Shown piece by piece: positions 1 to 5,243 of a stretch of DNA of 6,295 nt. Numbering within the stretch: position 1 is the stretch's first letter; every line of letters begins with the position of its first letter. The notes below the pieces were generated by a model. It ran no database searches. It was not told where the DNA came from and saw nothing but the letters and a program-made list of their open reading frames with translations. The position numbers and the translations under genes are program-made. Where the stretch lies: the NCBI GenBank assembly GCA_946061315.1, contig CAMGRB010000088.1, positions 1 through 6,295 of the forward strand. The letters are read 5' to 3'. The DNA comes from an uncultured Clostridia bacterium. GTDB taxonomy: Bacteria; Bacillota; Clostridia; Oscillospirales; CAG-272.

Positions 1-696
1 CAACGTTTTGTGTGTAGTCGTGGTGACAACGTCGGCATACGGCACGGGTGACGGGTGAAGCCCTGCGGCAACAAGACCCGCTATGTGCGCCATATCGACC
101 ATGAAGTATGCGCCGACCTCTTTTGCTATCTTTGAAATTCTCTCGAAATCTATAACTCTCGGATAAGCGGAAGCGCCGGCAACTATAAGCTTCGGCTTGT
201 TTTCCTTTGCGAGTTTTTCAAGCTCGTCGTAATCTATATATCCGTCGTCGTTTACTCCGTAGGGAACGAAATTGAAATAGCTTCCCGACATATTTACGGG
301 GCTGCCGTGCGTCAGGTGTCCGCCGTGAGCAAGGCTCATTCCCATAACGGTGTCGCCCGGTTTTATAAGGGCAAAGTAGACCGCCATATTCGCCTGCGCT
401 CCGCTGTGAGGCTGTACGTTTGCGTGCTCCGCGCCGAAAAGCTTGCAAGCGCGCTCTATGGCGAGCCTTTCAACAACGTCAACACATTCGCACCCGCCGT
501 AGTATCTTTTTGCGGGATACCCCTCGGCGTATTTGTTTGTAAGGGGGGTGCCCATGGCGAGCATAACCGCCTCCGACACGGTGTTCTCCGAGGCTATGAG
601 TTCAAGCCCTCTTTTCTGTCTTTTGAGCTCGGCGGAAATTGCCTCTCCCACCTCTTTGTCGCTCTCTGTAATTCTCTTTATTACTTCAGATACCAT
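1..696 (-). CDS. glyA: Serine hydroxymethyltransferase, N-terminal part (cut by window edge)
   Basis: GlyA is a cytosolic PLP enzyme that interconverts serine plus tetrahydrofolate with glycine plus 5,10-methylene-tetrahydrofolate, the main one-carbon source. The 232 visible codons start at ATG 696-694, with AAGGAG at 709-704 seven bases upstream. Family landmarks are in order: LELIASEN (31-38), the [15 protein letters not shown] substrate loop (54-68), PHSGAQAN (96-103), AHGGHLTHG (123-131, whose H127 corresponds to the PLP-stacking histidine), DMAHIAGL (201-208, PLP-contacting D201 and H204), and TTTTHKT (225-231), where K230 is the Schiff-base lysine. Each sits one residue later than in the E. 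coli enzyme. The family is usually about 410-430 residues, so nearly half is missing off the left edge. No frameshift or missing catalytic residue is seen. It is transcribed divergently from the large gene at 928. Identification is firm. Confidence 0.97.
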   Translation of the reverse strand, partial: MVSEVIKRITESDKEVGEAISAELKRQKRGLELIASENTVSEAVMLAMGTPLTNKYAEGYPAKRYYGGCECVDVVERLAIERACKLFGAEHANVQPHSGAQANMAVYFALIKPGDTVMGMSLAHGGHLTHGSPVNMSGSYFNFVPYGVNDDGYIDYDELEKLAKENKPKLIVAGASAYPRVIDFERISKIAKEVGAYFMVDMAHIAGLVAAGLHPSPVPYADVVTTTTHKTL

Positions 697-731
697 TTTG
701 ATTCTCCTTTTGCTTTTGAAATCTTATATCC

Positions 732-760
732 ATTTTAGCAGATAAGCCCGAAAAAATCAA
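732..760 (-). promoter_or_regulatory. glyA promoter, extended -10 type
   Basis: Read on the minus strand, the -35 is TTGATT (760-755), the spacer is exactly 17 bp, and the -10 is TAAAAT (737-732) preceded by TGC, which makes an extended -10. Transcription should begin near 725, leaving a leader of about 30 nt that is too short for a riboswitch. The -35 lies inside an inverted repeat (747-770). Confidence 0.75.
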
Positions 761-785
761 GGCTTTCGGGGCATTTTGCCCGAAA
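747..785. repeat. Three alternating CCCGAAA/TTTCGGG half-sites over the glyA -35
   Basis: CCCGAAA occurs at 747-753, its exact complement TTTCGGG at 764-770, and CCCGAAA again at 779-785. The middle half-site can pair with either neighbour, giving 7-bp arms with spacers of 10 or 8 bp. The left pair spans the glyA -35 hexamer. This arrangement suits a dimeric repressor with alternative half-site pairs. A hairpin terminator is less likely because no T-run follows. The regulator is unknown. Confidence 0.45.
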
Positions 786-830
786 CTGTCGGATTGCGGC
801 AAAAACATCGGGGGGAGTGTTTATTTTTTG

Positions 831-850
831 ATAAATTTTTTCAAATTTAT
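831..850. repeat. AT-rich perfect inverted repeat directly upstream of the plus-strand -35
   Basis: ATAAATTT (831-838) and AAATTTAT (843-850) are perfect 8-bp inverted arms around a 4-bp spacer, ending 2 bp before the -35 at 853. The position fits an UP element contacted by the RNA polymerase alpha subunit, or an operator. An all-AT palindrome can also arise by chance in such AT-rich sequence. Confidence 0.4.
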
Positions 851-852
851 TG

Positions 853-881
853 TTGACAAATTATGTTTAAGACTGTATAAT
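853..881 (+). promoter_or_regulatory. Perfect-consensus sigma-A promoter of the large gene
   Basis: TTGACA (853-858), a 17-bp spacer, and TATAAT (876-881) match the vegetative sigma consensus at all twelve positions and at the optimal spacing. The probable start site is A888, giving a leader of about 40 nt. The AT-rich sequence just upstream could strengthen it further. The gene it drives should be abundantly transcribed unless it is repressed. Confidence 0.9.
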
Positions 882-887
882 TACAGT

Positions 888-927
888 ATACGGTGTTTTT
901 TCACCGAAATTTTTCGGAGGTTTACAA
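888..927 (+). promoter_or_regulatory. Short structured leader and ribosome site of the large gene
   Basis: The predicted transcript begins almost at a hairpin, CGGTG (891-895) / CACCG (902-906) with a U6 loop. An overlapping alternative pairs CCGAAA (904-909) with TTTCGG (912-917), reaching into the GGAGG ribosome site at 916-920. The two helices share 904-906, so they exclude each other. GGAGG lies 7 nt before the ATG at 928 and fixes the start. A 5'-terminal hairpin is a known way to protect mRNA from decay. A switching role is speculative. Confidence 0.45.
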
Positions 928-3900
928 ATGGACTTAATTCCAAACGTTTTAATTTTTGCCGCCTTTGATCCGGCTGTTCTTTTGAATTTGAACATCTGGG
1001 CTTGCGGTGCGGCTCTTGTAGTTGCATTGGCACTTGTCATCGTACTGTCGGTTGTCAGATGCCAGATAATTTACGTCGATCCCGATACGAATTACGAGAT
1101 TGCCCACGAGAAATATCGTTGGCTTACCAAGGTTCGCTTGAGAAATGCGGAAAAAGAGGATAAAAATTTTCTCGGTTGGGCGCGTGACCCCGAGGGAGAA
1201 AAGCTCTTAAAACGCAATTCAATCCGTCTTTCACGTACCGTAGAGCTCTACGCTATATGGGAGAAGGTTGCCGAGGAGGAGCCCGTTGTAGAGGAGCCTG
1301 TCGTAGAGGAGCCTGTTATCGAGCCTATCGCGGAAGCAGAAAAGCCGCTTGAGCCCGGTACCTATCTCGTATTTGCTTACGTGGATCCCGAATCCGGCAA
1401 CGAGATCTTCAGAGAATCCCATAAGGTTGAATCCAATCTTCCCGAGGAATATTATGATAATGAAGATTTTCTCGGTTGGGCGCTCTGGGAAAACGGAGAT
1501 CCCGTCGTTACGAAAGAAAATCCCGACGTCAGACTTACGATAAAGCTCTATCCGAGATTTATCGAAAACGCCGAGAAGAAGGAAGCGAGCGGAAACAAGA
1601 GCATCACCGTCAACTTCATTTACAACGATAATGACACCTGCGTGCTCAACGACGCTCACGAGCTTTCAATTTCTCTGCCCGGAGATTACAGAGATAAAGA
1701 CGGATTTGCAGGCTGGAGCCTCACGCGTGACGGCGACGTTATAGTTTCCGACGGTGACGAGGGTGCAGTTCTCGAGGTTGAGTTCTTTGCCGCTTACGTT
1801 CCCGTTGAGGAGCCCGAGGTTGAGGAGCCCGTCGAGGAGGTCGTTGAAGAACCCGTTGAAGAAGTTGTTGAAGAACCCGCCCAAGAGGTTGTTGAAGAAC
1901 CTGTTGAAGAAGTTGTTGAGCCCGTTGTTGAGGAGCCCGTTGAGGAAACGCTTGAACACGGCACTTACATAGAATTTGCTTACGAAGACTCCGAGGGAGA
2001 GGAGCTTTGCAGAAAGTCCTACAGAGTTGAAACAAAGCTTCCCGAGGGATATTCAGATAATGATAAGTTTATCGGTTGGGCGCTCGACGAGGACGGCGAG
2101 GCCGTTATCACCGAGGAAACTCCCGATGCAGTATTTACTATCCAGCTCTTCCCCGTATTCAATATGGAAGGCGAGAGCAAGCAGCTTAACGGAAGCAAGA
2201 GTGTTGTCGTTGATTTCGTTTATACCGATAACGGTAACGACGTATTGGTTGATTCTCACGAGATAACCGTTGCATTGCCCGATAACTACAAGGACGAAGA
2301 CAGCTTTGCAGGCTGGGGACTTGAGCCTAACGGTGACGTTATCGTTTCCGACGGCGACGAGGGTGCCGCTTTTGAAATTCAGCTCTTCCCTGTTTACGTA
2401 AAAGAAGAAGTTGAAGAAGTCGTTGAAGAACCTGTTGAAGAGGTTGTTGAAGAGCCTGTCGAAGAGGTTGTCGAAGAACCTGTCGAAGAGGTCGTTGAAG
2501 AACCTGTTGAAGAAGTTGTTGAAGAGCCCGTTGAGGAGCCTGTCGAGGAGGTTGTTGAAGAGCCTGTCGAGGAAGTTGTTGAAGAGCCTGTCGTTGAAGA
2601 GCCCGTTGAAGAGCCTGTCGAAGAGCCTGTCGTTGAGGAGCCCGTCGAAGAACCCGTTGAAGAGCCTGTCGAAGAACCCGTTGAAGAGCCCGTTGTCGAG
2701 GAGCCTGCCGCAACGACCGTTGTCATCGACCCGAGAGTTGTTATCGTTCCGAGATACTTTGCAAGTGACGGAAATGAAATCAACATCAAATACAGCCGTA
2801 GTGTTACTGCAAATATCATTCAGAGTGACGAAACGGTTAAATCCTGGTACAGTGAACTTAAAAATCATATTATGTCTTATGACGGTGTTAAATCGAGAAT
2901 AAGCTGGAAGTTCGATAGCTACAACAAAGGACGCAATCAGCTCTTTAAGATAAAACTCCGCGGAAAGACCGTACTTCTCTATTGTGCATACGATCCCGAA
3001 AAGCTCGATGCTTCAAAGTATCATCACGAAGCAATAGACAACAAGCTCTTTGCCGACGTTCCTACTCTCGTTAAGATAAAGAGTAACCTCGGTTTGAGAA
3101 AGGCTAAAGAGGTTGTTGATATAGTTATGAACAGCTTCGATATTCAGCTCTCAAGCAAGCCGAAATTCGTTGATTACGTTGCCGAATATCCTTACGAGGA
3201 CAACAATGCACTTCTTGAAAAAGAGCTTATAAAGGCTCTCGTATCCGACGAGGACGTTATAAAGAGATCGAACAAACCCGTTGTCGAGGAGCCCGTGGTT
3301 GAAGAACCTGTTGTTGAAGAACCCGTCGTTGAGGAGCCCGTTGTCGAGGAATCCGACGAGGAGGTTAAGGTTCTTAACGTCAACGGCAAACTGATAAATA
3401 TAAGATATAGCCGCAGCGTTACCGCAAACGTTATCCAGAGTGACGAAACGGTTAAATCCTGGTACAGTGAACTTAAGAATTACATTCTGTCTTATGACGG
3501 CGTTAAGTCGAGAATAAGCTGGAAGTTCGATAGCTTCAATAAGGGACGCAGCCAGCTCTTTAAGATCAAGGTACGCGGAAAGACGATAGTTCTCTACTGC
3601 GCATACGATCCCGATAAGCTTGATTTTGCAAGATATCATCAGGGTGTAGCCGAGAGCAAAGCGTTTGCTTCCGTTCCCACCATTATCAAGGTAAAGAGCG
3701 CTCTTGGACTCAAGAAAGCCAAAGAAGTTGTTGATCTCGTTATGAGCGACGTTGACGTAGCAAAACTTGAAAATCCGACCGTTGTTGATTACGTTGCCGA
3801 ATATCCTTACGAGGATACCGACACGCTCATAGGCAAGGAGCTCATCAAGGTGCTTGAGTCCAAAGAGCCCATCGTTGTCGAGGAACCGGTTGAAGAACCT

Positions 3901-4359
3901 GTTGTTGAAGAGCCCGTAGTCGAGGAGCCTGTTGAGGAGCCCGTAGTTGAAGAACCTGTCGAGGAACCTGTTGTTGAAGAACCCGTAGTTGAGGAGCCCG
4001 TTGCAATTCAGACTGTGGAAAGCGTTGCCGCAGACGAGGTTGACGATCTGGCTACCGACGAGGAGGTTGAAAACCTTGTTGAAGAAGACGTTGATTACAT
4101 CACGAAGGACGACAAGAAGCGCGAGATAGTAAACATAGACGTCATCTCGAAGCACTTCAACGCCGGCGACGTTGTAGATATTGCCGCACTCAAAGCAAAG
4201 AAGCTTATAGACGGCAAGGCAAAAGCGGTCAAAGTCCTTGCAAGAGGAAAGATCGACAAGCCGCTTACCGTAAAAGCAGGCGAGTTCTCAAAGACCGCCC
4301 TCAAGATGATAATCCTGACCGGAGGAAAAGCAGTCCGCGTTACTTACAGAGTAAAATAA
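928..4359 (+). CDS. Membrane-tethered acidic repeat protein with InlB-like repeats, duplicated unknown domain and C-terminal uL15-like domain
   Basis: This 1143-residue protein has no assigned function. In order it holds: a hydrophobic N-terminus with one clear membrane span (about 23-43) followed by Arg44; five beta repeats of about 67 residues with a central F-x-G-W motif (46-112, 143-211, 224-291, 344-411, 424-491), resembling the Listeria-Bacteroides (InlB B) repeat; five acidic VEEP-type linkers (116-134, 292-342, 492-594, 784-808, 983-1025); a 153-residue basic domain present twice (618-770, 823-975); and a uL15-like domain (1066-1140). There is no signal-peptidase site, LPXTG motif or S-layer module. 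The sequence before the span has no Lys or Arg and the sequence after it is basic, so the positive-inside rule places the bulk in the cytoplasm, whereas InlB-type repeats are usually extracellular. It has its own promoter and terminator. It may be a structural or tethering protein, which is inference. Confidence 0.93.
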   Translation: MDLIPNVLIFAAFDPAVLLNLNIWACGAALVVALALVIVLSVVRCQIIYVDPDTNYEIAHEKYRWLTKVRLRNAEKEDKNFLGWARDPEGEKLLKRNSIRLSRTVELYAIWEKVAEEEPVVEEPVVEEPVIEPIAEAEKPLEPGTYLVFAYVDPESGNEIFRESHKVESNLPEEYYDNEDFLGWALWENGDPVVTKENPDVRLTIKLYPRFIENAEKKEASGNKSITVNFIYNDNDTCVLNDAHELSISLPGDYRDKDGFAGWSLTRDGDVIVSDGDEGAVLEVEFFAAYVPVEEPEVEEPVEEVVEEPVEEVVEEPAQEVVEEPVEEVVEPVVEEPVEETLEHGTYIEFAYEDSEGEELCRKSYRVETKLPEGYSDNDKFIGWALDEDGEAVITEETPDAVFTIQLFPVFNMEGESKQLNGSKSVVVDFVYTDNGNDVLVDSHEITVALPDNYKDEDSFAGWGLEPNGDVIVSDGDEGAAFEIQLFPVYVKEEVEEVVEEPVEEVVEEPVEEVVEEPVEEVVEEPVEEVVEEPVEEPVEEVVEEPVEEVVEEPVVEEPVEEPVEEPVVEEPVEEPVEEPVEEPVEEPVVEEPAATTVVIDPRVVIVPRYFASDGNEINIKYSRSVTANIIQSDETVKSWYSELKNHIMSYDGVKSRISWKFDSYNKGRNQLFKIKLRGKTVLLYCAYDPEKLDASKYHHEAIDNKLFADVPTLVKIKSNLGLRKAKEVVDIVMNSFDIQLSSKPKFVDYVAEYPYEDNNALLEKELIKALVSDEDVIKRSNKPVVEEPVVEEPVVEEPVVEEPVVEESDEEVKVLNVNGKLINIRYSRSVTANVIQSDETVKSWYSELKNYILSYDGVKSRISWKFDSFNKGRSQLFKIKVRGKTIVLYCAYDPDKLDFARYHQGVAESKAFASVPTIIKVKSALGLKKAKEVVDLVMSDVDVAKLENPTVVDYVAEYPYEDTDTLIGKELIKVLESKEPIVVEEPVEEPVVEEPVVEEPVEEPVVEEPVEEPVVEEPVVEEPVAIQTVESVAADEVDDLATDEEVENLVEEDVDYITKDDKKREIVNIDVISKHFNAGDVVDIAALKAKKLIDGKAKAVKVLARGKIDKPLTVKAGEFSKTALKMIILTGGKAVRVTYRVK
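1063..1263 (+). other. InlB-like beta repeat 1 (residues 46-112)
   Basis: This is the first and most divergent of the five repeats, beginning directly after the membrane segment. It keeps the family pattern: an initial beta strand (QIIYVDPD), a central FLGWARDPEG turn at 81-90, and an aromatic closing strand (VELYAIWE, 105-112). The ending is the most InlB-like of the five, where LYAxW is typical. It is rich in Lys and Arg, unlike the acidic later copies. Confidence 0.6.
1354..2400 (+). repeat. Two-copy superrepeat of InlB-like repeats 2-5
   Basis: Repeats 2 and 3 (residues 143-211, 224-291) with their acidic linker are repeated as repeats 4 and 5 (344-411, 424-491). The period is 200 residues across most of the unit: the F-x-G-W motifs fall at 181/381 and 260/460, and the block GDVIVSDGDEGA at 269-280 recurs at 469-480. 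Odd repeats (3, 5) share FAGW and the acidic DGDEGA loop, while even repeats (2, 4) share GTY starts and LPEE/LPEG turns. Growth was therefore by doubling a two-repeat module of about 600 bp, not by single-repeat addition. Confidence 0.8.
2401..2709 (+). repeat. Longest acidic VEEP linker (residues 492-594)
   Basis: About 100 residues are built only from Val, Glu and Pro plus one Lys, first as an 8-residue unit VEEVVEEP and then as VEEP and VVEEP. About seventeen EEP triplets occur. Proline every 4-8 residues disfavours helix and suggests a stiff, extended, strongly negative spacer comparable in principle to the Glu-Pro region of TonB. The codons vary freely between GAA/GAG, GTT/GTC and CCT/CCC, so the DNA is not a clean microsatellite. 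Related shorter linkers lie at 1273-1329, 1801-1953, 3277-3351 and 3874-4002. Confidence 0.85.
2776..3852 (+). repeat. Duplicated 153-residue domain of unknown function
   Basis: Residues 618-770 and 823-975 are the same domain, offset by exactly 205 residues with no gap; by hand count about 109 of 153 positions are identical (71%). Shared blocks include YSRSVTAN, IQSDETVKSWYSELKN, SYDGVKSRISWKFDS, QLFKIK-RGKT, LYCAYDP and VDYVAEYPYED. At DNA level 41 bases from 2821 are identical to those from 3436, while the C-terminal third has diverged. The domain is rich in Lys and Arg, opposite in charge to the linkers. I recall similar YSRSxTAxxIQS proteins in clostridial genomes, but I know of no assigned activity and see no catalytic motif. 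Confidence 0.85.
4123..4356 (+). other. C-terminal uL15 (ribosomal protein L15)-like domain, residues 1066-1143
   Basis: The last 78 residues read like the C-terminal half of bacterial uL15: an IVNIDVISKHF start (compare the VNxxxLxxF of L15), a DVVDIAALKAKKLI segment, then VKVLARGKI and LTVKAGEFSKTA ending in a GGKAV strand. As I remember the PROSITE L15 signature, residues 1102-1132 satisfy every position (K, two aliphatics, A, x, G, x, I ... L-x-V ... F-S-x-x-A ... I ... G). The N-terminal Gly/Arg-rich rRNA-threading part of a real uL15 is absent, so this is not a ribosomal protein gene but a borrowed or convergent domain. Confidence 0.75.
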
Positions 4360-4381
4360 TTTGTAATAACCTCTTAAACTT

Positions 4382-4411
4382 AAAAAGGTTGCCCGATCGG
4401 GCAACCTTTTT
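4382..4411. terminator. Bidirectional intrinsic terminator, 30-bp perfect palindrome
   Basis: The 15-base arms 4382-4396 and 4397-4411 are exactly complementary (AAAAAGGTTGCCCGA and its complement), giving a GC-rich stem with a U-tract on either strand. It begins 22 bp after the TAA of the large gene and ends its transcript. It could also stop transcription entering from the right. Confidence 0.95.
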
Positions 4412-4473
4412 GTTTGTTAATATTTAATAGAATAAAAAGCCTTCTTTGCGTTGAGGTTGAAACGAGCGCGCCC

Positions 4474-4500
4474 GTAGGGAACGGTCCCCACCGTCACGCC
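4474..4500 (+). repeat. GTAG-headed hairpin, degenerate copy
   Basis: GTAGGG (4474-4479) is followed by ACGGT (4480-4484) / ACCGT (4490-4494) around a CCCCC-type loop. It resembles a decayed copy of the perfect hairpin on the opposite strand at 5219-5242, which has the same ACGGT core. Confidence 0.5.
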
Positions 4501-4509
4501 ATAATATTT

Positions 4510-4533
4510 GGAGGTTCCCAGAAAAATGCCTCC
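4510..4533. repeat. Small inverted repeat GGAGG/CCTCC
   Basis: GGAGG (4510-4514) and CCTCC (4529-4533) flank a 14-base loop. The TTTGGAGGTTC part resembles the TTTGGGGGTTC end of the 45-bp repeat, so it may be a decayed half-copy next to the full copy at 4539. Confidence 0.3.
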
Positions 4534-4538
4534 ATCGC

Positions 4539-4582
4539 GTAGGGGTTCCCCGAAGCGAAGAATGAGCTTTGGGGGTTCGCGT
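4539..4582 (+). repeat. Solitary copy of the 45-bp GTAGGGGTTCCCC repeat
   Basis: This 44-base copy starts GTAGGGGTTCCCC and ends CTTTGGGGGTTCGCGT. Apart from one base (G for A at the start of the GAAGCGAAG block) it matches the first unit of the tandem array at 4853. It abuts the truncated left end of the fold-back element at 4583, which suggests that its arrival or a recombination event removed that end. Confidence 0.75.
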
Positions 4583-4728
4583 ACAGAGGGAGGTGGCACG
4601 GCTTGCCGTGACGGAAGGAGTATCATTCAAAATAAAACTTACTTTTTCAAACCTCAATAAAAGTAAGACGATATTGCACGGCACTCCTTCAGTCGCCTGA
4701 CGGCGACAGCTCCCTCCGCAGTGAGCCT
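4583..4728. repeat. Compound fold-back element, copy A (left end truncated)
   Basis: Outer stem: GAGGGAG (4586-4592) with CTCCCTC (4710-4716). Left side hairpin: CACGG (4597-4601) / CCGTG (4606-4610). Inner stem: GAAGGAGT (4614-4621) with ACTCCTTC (4683-4690). Right side hairpin: GTCGCC (4692-4697) / GGCGAC (4702-4707). The central loop carries its own perfect 9-bp inverted repeat, CTTACTTTT (4638-4646) / AAAAGTAAG (4659-4667). The 26 bases 4690-4715 are identical to 5106-5131 in copy B. The overall form is a multi-branched fold-back like a non-autonomous MITE or structured RNA. No transposase or clear target duplication is seen. Confidence 0.7.
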
Positions 4729-4797
4729 TTCCTTCCCTTGCTCCCGCCGAAATACTCCCATCGCATAGGTCAACGCCGCGATTAAAAAACATTACCC

Positions 4798-4824
4798 GTA
4801 GGGGTCGACGTCCTCGACGACCCG
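4798..4824 (+). repeat. GTAG-headed hairpin, GGGTCG type
   Basis: GTAG (4798-4801) is followed directly by GGGTCG (4802-4807) and its complement CGACCC (4818-4823). A second, overlapping pairing GTCGA/TCGAC lies inside. The head-plus-palindrome layout is that of REP sequences. Confidence 0.6.
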
Positions 4825-4852
4825 AGAAAGAAATGAATAATGAATAATCGCG

Positions 4853-5010
4853 GTAGGGGTTCCCCAAAGCGAAGAATGAGCTTTGGGGGTTCGCGTGGTA
4901 GGGGTTCCCCGAAGCGAGCTTGCGAGTTTTGGGGGTTCACGTGGTAGGGGTTCCCCAAAGCGAGCTTGCGAGTTTTGGGGGTTCACGTGGTAGGGGTTCC
5001 CCAAAGCGAT
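4853..5010 (+). repeat. Tandem array of 45/46-bp GTAGGGGTTCCCC repeat, about 3.5 units
   Basis: Units begin with GTAGGGG at 4853, 4898, 4944 and 4990; the last is truncated after GCGA. Each holds the self-complementary GGGGTTCCCC, then CCCCAAA or CCCCGAA pairing with TTTGGGG near the end, around a variable middle (AAGAATGAGC in the first, GAGCTTGCGAG in later units). Units 2 and 3 differ by a single base, indicating recent amplification. It is not CRISPR: units abut with no spacers. Confidence 0.85.
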
Positions 5011-5020
5011 AACTCAAAAA

Positions 5021-5146
5021 GCCTCCCTTGTGTAAAGGGAGGTGGCATTTTCCAAAGAAAATGACGGAGGGATTGTACGTTAAACGAAAGCTTTTTACAA
5101 TCCCTCAGTCGCCTGACGGCGACAGCTCCCTTTGCACAAGGGAGCC
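5021..5146. repeat. Compound fold-back element, copy B (complete)
   Basis: The terminal arms 5021-5043 and 5124-5146 are inverted repeats matching at 20 of 23 positions, and each arm can also fold on itself (CTCCCTT/AAGGGAG). Within them are the left side hairpin CATTTTC (5046-5052) / GAAAATG (5057-5063), the inner stem GAGGGATTGT (5067-5076) with ACAATCCCTC (5097-5106), and the right side hairpin GTCGCC/GGCGAC (5108-5123). The architecture equals copy A, but the left hairpin has a different sequence with pairing kept. The ends and AT-rich flanks suggest a MITE-like mobile unit. I recall similar fold-backs as frequent intergenic repeats in gut Clostridia. Confidence 0.78.
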
Positions 5147-5166
5147 TCATTTTATGCATATTGGTC

Positions 5167-5191
5167 GTAGGGCGGGTGGCTTGCTCCCGCC
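5167..5191 (+). repeat. GTAG-headed hairpin, GGCGGG type
   Basis: GTAG (5167-5170) is followed by GGCGGG (5171-5176) and CCCGCC (5186-5191), with a 9-base loop TGGCTTGCT. Its 3' half, CTTGCTCCCGCC, recurs without a head at 4738-4749. Confidence 0.6.
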
Positions 5192-5218
5192 GTTTTGTTT
5201 TACCATTCATGTAAAATC

Positions 5219-5242
5219 GGGACGGTCAAGACCGTCCCCTAC
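5219..5242 (-). repeat. GTAG-headed perfect hairpin, GGGACGGTC type
   Basis: On the minus strand GTAG (5242-5239) is followed at once by GGGACGGTC (5238-5230), a 2-base gap, and its exact complement (5227-5219). This is the cleanest REP-like unit in the window: a 9-bp perfect stem carrying the tetranucleotide at its 5' foot. Confidence 0.7.
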
Positions 5243-5243
5243 G

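Noticed and set aside
307..745. Plus-strand frames inside glyA
   Set aside because: They lie opposite a clear GlyA sequence with all catalytic motifs and have no domain likeness.
697..927. Riboswitch (glycine or tetrahydrofolate type) upstream of glyA
   Set aside because: The likely transcription start leaves a leader of only about 30 nt, and no conserved riboswitch core is recognisable.
2053..2868. Long minus-strand open frames opposite the acidic linkers (FN-, GSST- and QALQR-rich products)
   Set aside because: They are a by-product of GTT/GAA/CCT-type codons, whose complements contain no stops. The products are pure low complexity and no ribosome site is seen.
3151..4155. 334-codon minus-strand frame opposite the second half of the large gene
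   Set aside because: It is the complement of the strongly supported plus-strand coding sequence, has no recognisable domain, and its odd composition mirrors the opposite strand.
4123..4356. A separate rplO (uL15) gene fused by a sequencing error
   Set aside because: The frame is continuous, the N-terminal half of uL15 is absent, there is no internal ribosome site, and the gene lies outside any ribosomal protein operon.
4853..5010. Possible CRISPR array
   Set aside because: Units of 45-46 bp are directly adjacent with no unique spacers, no cas genes are near, and a solitary copy lies 300 bp away.
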